Under the pieces are notes generated by a model. The model searched no databases. It was not told the origin of the DNA and worked only from the letters and a program-made list of their open reading frames with translations. From the NCBI GenBank assembly GCA_000827325.1, contig KN832873.1:189037-253036 (forward strand): a DNA stretch of 64,000 bases, in the 5' to 3' direction. Both the position numbers and the translations under genes were made by a program. The stretch is from Oidiodendron maius Zn. Taxonomy: Eukaryota; Ascomycota; Leotiomycetes; Myxotrichaceae. This document shows positions 63,999 to 64,000 of the stretch, piece by piece (the first letter of the stretch is position 1; each line of letters starts with the position of its first letter).

Positions 63999-64000
63999 GA

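Overview
The window looks like an accessory region of a filamentous ascomycete (Pezizomycotina) genome. Genes carry short introns of about 45-150 bp with GT-AG ends and CTGAC/CTAAC branch points. Families typical of these fungi are present: ankyrin and Clr5-ankyrin proteins, a HET-NACHT-WD40 receptor, a Zn2Cys6 regulator, a fungal 7TM protein, DUF6594, PIR1-like and Ser/Thr-rich secreted proteins. Several transposons and one receptor gene are AT-rich and full of C:G to T:A stops, as repeat-induced point mutation (RIP) would leave them. No tRNA, rRNA, LTR element, CRISPR array or Starship captain was recognised.

Layout: 1-7.2 kb holds small host genes (hydrophilic proteins, an ankyrin protein, a one-TM protein, a GFA/CENP-V enzyme and a mitochondrial-type small protein). 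7.26-17.98 kb is a nest of mobile elements. The outer unit is a Tc1/mariner-type element whose left 89-bp terminal repeat was cut by three later insertions: a 1.39-kb Tc1-like element, a 5.57-kb TIR element carrying a decayed HET-NACHT-WD40 gene, and a 1.87-kb pogo/Fot1-type element. The intact right terminal repeat serves as the uncut reference for all three. With the insertions set aside, the outer element is about 1.88 kb. It carries an intact choline/ethanolamine-kinase-like gene back to back with only the N-terminal relic of its transposase.

18.5-25 kb has a sugar-porter MFS gene, a 198-bp MITE, an alpha/beta hydrolase and a membrane-protein gene with one internal stop. 25.5-29.5 kb is a 1293-residue Clr5-ankyrin gene. 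30.8-40.8 kb may be a metabolic module: a 7TM-MFS fusion, a divergent CoA-transferase/acyl-CoA dehydrogenase pair with a shared promoter, and a Zn2Cys6 regulator. 41.5-50 kb holds two multi-exon genes for secreted, wall-type proteins and one uncharacterised protein. 50-57.5 kb has a 434-bp MITE sharing terminal sequences with the 14.3-kb pogo element, an F-box protein, a glutamic-peptidase-like protein, an alcohol-dehydrogenase relic and a second pogo element. 57.5-64 kb ends with two membrane-protein genes (one DUF6594) and a partial C2H2 zinc-finger gene.

The most unusual feature is the nested locus at 7.26-17.98 kb, where two separate TIR units each appear to carry a host-type gene (a kinase and an immune-receptor-like NLR) instead of a working transposase.
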